Assembly: GCF_022458985.1 (NCBI RefSeq)
Contig: NC_061773.1
Coordinates: 2,052,001 to 2,116,000, forward strand
From: Mugil cephalus
Taxonomy: Eukaryota; Chordata; Actinopteri; Mugiliformes; Mugilidae
Length of the DNA: 64,000 nucleotides
Reading direction: 5' to 3'
Positions 63,311 through 64,000 of this stretch are shown here, one piece after another. The position numbers and the translations under genes were made by a program. The notes beneath the pieces are model-generated. The model worked only from the letters and a program-made list of their open reading frames with translations. It ran no database searches and was not told the origin of the DNA. The number at the start of each line of letters is the position of its first letter. The first letter of the stretch is position 1.

Positions 63311-64000
63311 ATTTAAATAAATCAAGATCAAACATGCACAGATACTCCAGGTATGAGACATGACGTTTTATCCACAAATAATTAATCAAAGCAAGCACCA
63401 TCCAAAGAGAAGTGCCTTGCACTGACACTGCAAGGCCAGTGTCAAAGAGATCTAGTTTTTATCATCTAATCATGACTAGACTCATTAGAGGGATTTTTTT
63501 TTTTACTGCTTCACAGTGGGCCTATTCAAAATGTAATAACAGCCCCGTCAAGATGTAGTAAATATTTTAACTATCACAAAAGAATTTTCAATTCCTTAAT
63601 AAGGATGGAACTTTACTTCAACTTTGCAGTTGAAGGCATGACTACAGCTGTCTGTAGTTAGGCCAGTAATGAGTTCTGTGTATCGAGGCAGCAAGCAGCG
63701 TTAGGTAGACTGGTTTAATTACAGGCTAACTCTATGGCTTTTCTTTTTATACTCAGCCTGGGAATTTGCTGGGTAACAACTGGTGACACGGGACCCTGAG
63801 GATTGTGCTGGTACACACAGGAATGAGCTGCAGCTGTGAGCGCTGTTAGTATGAGCACTTCTTTTGCCGGAGGACGTTTGTGAGCCAGTGACAGGTTTGT
63901 CGTTCCAGCTGCAACACTAACGGTTAAAACCCTACACCCACATGTATTCCAAACTGAAATGTACACAGTCACCTGATCTGTTCGGTCACGTTTGACAGAT
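63311..64000. other. Intergenic sequence, no feature seen
   Basis: No gene, splice-bounded exon or known repeat was recognised up to the window edge. Confidence 0.45.

Overview
This is vertebrate nuclear DNA, most likely from a teleost fish. All genes are multi-exon with GT-AG introns and have clear vertebrate orthologues. The intergenic DNA is AT-rich and carries typical fish repeats: several decayed Tc1-like transposon families, tRNA-headed SINE-like copies, LINE 3' tails and long microsatellites. I see no prokaryotic operon, CRISPR array, phage or viral gene, rRNA or tRNA gene.

Layout from left to right. (1) 1-2981 holds the last two coding exons of METTL1 on + (tRNA m7G46 methyltransferase); its earlier exons lie outside the window. 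(2) 3-18 kb is gene-poor and packed with Tc1, SINE and MITE debris. (3) 18.1-24.4 kb is a complete nine-exon cyp27b1 on +, the mitochondrial 25-hydroxyvitamin D 1-alpha-hydroxylase, with a TATA/CCAAT/GC-box promoter. (4) 25.4-31.3 kb is a complete mcrs1 on + with 13 coding exons, FHA domain at the C-terminus. (5) 33.9-41 kb is suox on +, mitochondrial sulfite oxidase. (6) 41.8-46.5 kb is a repeat-rich gap with an unassigned exon-like open frame and long microsatellites. (7) 46.56-51.3 kb is mmp19 on + with nine coding exons and a TATA promoter. (8) 51.55-62.9 kb is a tmem198-family gene on -, tail-to-tail with mmp19, with a probable non-coding first exon about 8 kb upstream of its start codon, in a GC-rich promoter.

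My exon models for the five complete genes sum to whole codon numbers: 513 aa CYP27B1, 466 aa MCRS1, 579 aa SUOX, 472 aa MMP19 and 342 aa TMEM198. All joins use standard splice sites and keep frame. The content matches human 12q13-q14, where METTL1 and CYP27B1 are neighbours and SUOX, MMP19 and the TMEM198B pseudogene lie close together. The - strand gene is therefore best read as tmem198b, intact here but dead in human. The genes have unrelated functions (tRNA modification, vitamin D activation, chromatin/centrosome scaffolding, sulfur catabolism, matrix proteolysis, Wnt/LRP6-linked membrane protein), so this is a syntenic block, not a functional cluster. I found no convincing novel system. 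The most useful leads are the intact tmem198b, upstream ORFs in two leaders, an orphan exon-like frame between suox and mmp19, a UG-repeat beside an mcrs1 splice donor, and repeat-borne CTCF-like motifs.
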